Source: Streptomyces roseolilacinus (GTDB taxonomy: Bacteria; Actinomycetota; Actinomycetes; Streptomycetales; Streptomycetaceae). From it: a stretch of 64,000 nucleotides of DNA. Every line of letters starts with the position of its first letter. Positions within the stretch are counted from its first letter, which is position 1. The stretch lies in assembly GCF_014649335.1 (NCBI RefSeq), contig NZ_BMSV01000003.1, positions 496,001-560,000 of the forward strand, written 5' to 3'. Below the pieces are notes generated by a model. That model did no database searches and was not told the origin of the DNA. It saw only the letters and a list, made by a program, of their open reading frames with translations. The translations under genes and the position numbers were made by a program. Shown piece by piece: positions 61,852 through 64,000 of the stretch.

Positions 61852-62619
61852 ATGGGAATCCCCGCGTCGGGTCGTCGGGTGCTCGTGAGCGGGGCGTCGC
61901 GCGGTTTGGGCCGGGCGCTCGCCGAGGCGTTCGCCGCCCGTGGTGACCGGGTCGCCGTGCACTTCTCCACGCGGGAGGACGAGGCCCGCCGGACGTATGA
62001 CGGCCTCGCCGGTGCGGGGCACGTGCTGATCGGCCAGGACCTCGCCGACCCGGCCGGCGCGGCCGGGCTCGCCGAGGCGGCTGCCGACGCGCTCGGCGGG
62101 ATCGACGTCCTGGTCAACAACGCGGCGGTGAACAGCCCTCACCCGTTGCCGGAGACGTCCTATGAGGAGTGGGTGGCGGCCTGGCAGCGGCACGTGTCCG
62201 TGAACCTGCTGGCCACCGCCCATCTGAGCCACCTGGCGGCGCGTCGGATGATCGACCAGGGGAGCGGCGGCCGGATCATCAACATCGGGTCGCGCGGCGC
62301 GTTCCGCGGTGAGCCGGACCATCCGGCGTACGGGGCGACGAAGGCGGCCGTCCACGCTCTCGGTCAGTCCCTCGCGGTGTCGCTCGCGCCGTACGGCATC
62401 GCTGTCGCGTCGGTCGCGCCGGGCTTCTTCGCGACGGAACGGGTGGCGGCCCGCCTCCAGGGCGCGGAGGGCGACGCGATCCGCGCGCAGAGCCCCTTCG
62501 GGCGGGTCGCCGAACCCGCCGAGATCGCAGAGGCCGTGCTGTGGCTGGCGTCCCCCGCCGCCGAGTGGGCCTCCGGTACGGTCCTGGACCTGAACGGCGC
62601 CTCCTACCTCCGGACGTGA
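61852..62619 (+). CDS. Short-chain dehydrogenase/reductase
   Basis: A 255-aa classical SDR: NAD(P)-binding RRVLVSGASRGLGRALAEAF (TGxxxGxG type), IDVLVNNAAVNSPHPLP (NNA), catalytic serine in IINIGSRGAFRGEPDHP, YGATKAAVHALGQSLAV (YxxxK), and VASVAPGFFATER. It reduces a ketone or oxidises an alcohol of unknown identity; the closest general type is FabG-like 3-oxoacyl reductase. GGAGGAG precedes ATG 61852. Confidence 0.93.
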   Translation: MGIPASGRRVLVSGASRGLGRALAEAFAARGDRVAVHFSTREDEARRTYDGLAGAGHVLIGQDLADPAGAAGLAEAAADALGGIDVLVNNAAVNSPHPLPETSYEEWVAAWQRHVSVNLLATAHLSHLAARRMIDQGSGGRIINIGSRGAFRGEPDHPAYGATKAAVHALGQSLAVSLAPYGIAVASVAPGFFATERVAARLQGAEGDAIRAQSPFGRVAEPAEIAEAVLWLASPAAEWASGTVLDLNGASYLRT

Positions 62620-62876
62620 CGGACGGCCGGGACGCCGGGGAACATCCCGGCGGCCCACGCCCGTGCTCGGGCGGCAGCGCGATGCGTCGGCCGCGGCGAG
62701 GCGTGCCTCCGACGACACGGGTCCGCGCCGCGGCCTGGCCGCCGCTCCTCGGCCTCCCGGGCCGCCACGTCGAGGTGGCCGCCGATCCGGGCCGCGGGCC
62801 GGGTGTGGGGCAGGCCGAAGTGGTCGTAGAGGGAGGCGAGAGCCACGGGGGCGTCGGCGGTGATGTCGAAGGCCAT
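62604..62876 (-). CDS. Doubtful small protein, possibly a truncated gene
   Basis: A 90-aa frame from ATG 62876, with GAGGAGTCATC upstream. The first ~30 residues (MAFDITADAPVALASLYDHF, GLPHTRPAARIGG) look like real coding sequence. The rest is Arg/Ala-rich and the stop falls inside the SDR gene, so the 3' part may be a frameshifted remainder. It is divergent from the AraC-type gene, whose target it could once have been. No family recognised. Confidence 0.35.
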   Translation of the reverse strand: MAFDITADAPVALASLYDHFGLPHTRPAARIGGHLDVAAREAEERRPGRGADPCRRRHASPRPTHRAAARARAWAAGMFPGVPAVRHVRR

Positions 62877-63114
62877 GATGACTCCTCGTCTCGAGGCGTG
62901 GTTCATGGCGGCCGGTTCGGCCTCGTCCGCCGACCCGGTGTCACCAGGGGCCTGTCCGGCGGATCATGCCTGCGCCGCGGCGTCCCGGCACGCATCAGAC
63001 CACCGCTCACCGGCACGCACCAGGCACCGCCCCGCGAAGACGGTCTGATCCGTGGGGTGAAGCCACGGAACTTTCGTACAAGACAGGACTACCGAAGTCG
63101 GCGACGGTAGAGGC
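62620..63114. other. Region between SDR and AraC genes
   Basis: About 495 bp. It contains the doubtful frame at 62604-62876 and, from 62877 on, an intergenic stretch with less extreme GC near 63065-63100 (GAACTTTCGTACAAGACAGG) that is the likely promoter area of the AraC-type gene. Confidence 0.4.
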
Positions 63115-63942
63115 ATGCGCAGACACGAAGCGGGAGCCGGCTCCACGGATCGCGATGCCGAGAACGGCTGGGAGGTCGCCCATCCCCTCGGCGGCACCTC
63201 CCTCGGCGGCGTTCGGATGGCCGGGTTCCGGGACCGCGCCGCCGCCGGGCTGGACCTGCGGGTGCTTCCCCAGCCCACCGTGGTCGTCGTCATCGGGCTG
63301 GGGGGCAACCCGGTCACGGTGGAGAGTGCCACGGGGCACCAGCCCATGAGGAGCCTCGTCGCCCCGTTGTCGCCCGGCCCGGCCCGCATCCGTGGCGAGC
63401 GCGTGGAGTGCGTCGAAGTGTGCTTGTCACCCCGGGCCGCCTATGCGCTGATGGGCGTTTCCCCGCGCGAACTGGACGGATCCGTCACCGCTCTTGAGGA
63501 CCTGTGGGGGCGCCACGAGCGACGCCTCCATGAGCAGTTGACCGACGCCGAGACGTGGCAGGAACGCCTCGCGCTGACGGACGAGTTCCTCAGGAAGCGG
63601 GCTGCGGGGGCACCGTCGATGTCGCCCGAGGTCGCCGCGGCCTGGGCCACCATCGTGGCCCGTCGAGGCCGGATACGGGTCGGTGACCTCGCCGCGTCCT
63701 CCGGATGGAGCCGCAAGCGGCTGTGGTCCAGGTTCACCGCCCAGATCGGCCTCACCCCCAAGCGTGCCGCCATGCTGGTCCGCTTCGACCACGCCGCCCG
63801 AGCGCTCCGCGCGGGCGAGAGCGCCAGCAACGTCGCCCTGGCCTGCGGATACGCCGACCAGCCCCATCTCCATCGCGACGTGCTGGCCCTCGCCGGGTGC
63901 ACGCCGGGCGTTCTGGCCGGCAGCACCACGTCCGCCGACTGA
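63115..63942 (+). CDS. AraC-family transcriptional regulator
   Basis: A 275-aa protein. The N-terminal ~150 residues form a cupin-like sensor domain (LDLRVLPQPTVVVVIGLGGN, GERVECVEVCLSPRAAYALM). The C-terminal ~100 residues form a double helix-turn-helix (RRGRIRVGDLAASSGWSRKR, LWSRFTAQIGLTPKRAAMLV, SNVALACGYADQPHLHRDVL). The second HTH ends LAGCTPGVL, matching the usual AraC ending with the P-x-x-F/L element. It probably controls a neighbouring oxidoreductase or the divergent frame. Weak ribosome site before ATG 63115. Confidence 0.9.
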   Translation: MRRHEAGAGSTDRDAENGWEVAHPLGGTSLGGVRMAGFRDRAAAGLDLRVLPQPTVVVVIGLGGNPVTVESATGHQPMRSLVAPLSPGPARIRGERVECVEVCLSPRAAYALMGVSPRELDGSVTALEDLWGRHERRLHEQLTDAETWQERLALTDEFLRKRAAGAPSMSPEVAAAWATIVARRGRIRVGDLAASSGWSRKRLWSRFTAQIGLTPKRAAMLVRFDHAARALRAGESASNVALACGYADQPHLHRDVLALAGCTPGVLAGSTTSAD

Positions 63943-64000
63943 CCCGTGCCCACACCGAAGGGACCGGCCACAGGCACGAGTGTCCAGGCCGGCTCATGCA

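Overview
The window is high-GC (well above 70 %) actinobacterial chromosome, almost certainly Streptomyces. The signs are strong G/C third-position bias, frequent GTG starts, 4-bp GTGA/ATGA stop-start overlaps, Tat and lipoprotein signals, and typical Streptomyces families (SecDF fusion, DksA/TraR pair with a short MreB-like protein, streptogrisin-type protease, HATPase_c_2 regulator, DUF2267). No rRNA or tRNA was seen.

Layout. (1) 1-8865, minus strand: an iron-regulated NIS siderophore operon. A DmdR1/IdeR-type iron box precedes a diaminobutyrate aminotransferase, a decarboxylase, an N-monooxygenase, an IucA/IucC synthetase, a GNAT acyltransferase, an MFS exporter and a second PLP decarboxylase that runs off the left edge. 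Every junction is a 4-bp overlap. (2) 9.0-13.3 kb: a GH65 disaccharide phosphorylase coupled to a beta-phosphoglucomutase-like HAD enzyme, then a class A beta-lactamase. (3) 13.6-18.8 kb: a membrane-tethered sigma-like protein, a secreted S1-family pseudoprotease with six FG-GAP repeats, and small regulators. (4) 18.8-29.4 kb: a conserved-looking block with SecDF, two NarL-type two-component systems, two DksA/TraR proteins, a short MreB-like protein, an APC permease and a DedA protein. (5) 29.9-41.3 kb: an alpha-lytic/streptogrisin protease, an XRE regulator preceded by tandem repeats, a GH127 enzyme with ricin-type lectin repeats, an AI-2E-family exporter, a GT39-like glycosyltransferase and a large APC permease.

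(6) 41.5-53.2 kb is an accessory zone with signs of decay. It holds a frameshifted alcohol-dehydrogenase remnant and a two-gene lanthipeptide locus: a 60-aa precursor and a lyase-kinase-cyclase synthetase that keeps LanC zinc ligands in a three-cysteine (CCG) arrangement. It also holds an internally deleted DUF899 gene under ArsR/SRPBCC genes with paired palindromic operators, a PadR-DUF1048 pair, a DHFR-like reductase, an ArsR-type regulator with a secreted four-cysteine protein and a lipoprotein, and an orphan two-repeat type I-E CRISPR abutting a truncated EamA transporter. (7) 53.2-58.3 kb: an orphan terminator, a MITE-like element touching the stop codon of a cytochrome-oxidase operon, an orphan ctaD, an orphan sdhB and a hemerythrin protein. 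(8) 58.3-64 kb: gene-poor sequence with remnants (a broken XRE paralogue, a TPR scrap) between a small membrane protein, a DUF4190-like protein, an SDR oxidoreductase and an AraC regulator.

The most novel item is the lanthipeptide locus at 42.3-45.1 kb. Next are the second decarboxylase in the siderophore operon, the S1 pseudoprotease with repeats, and the secreted protein/lipoprotein pair at 51.6-52.5 kb.
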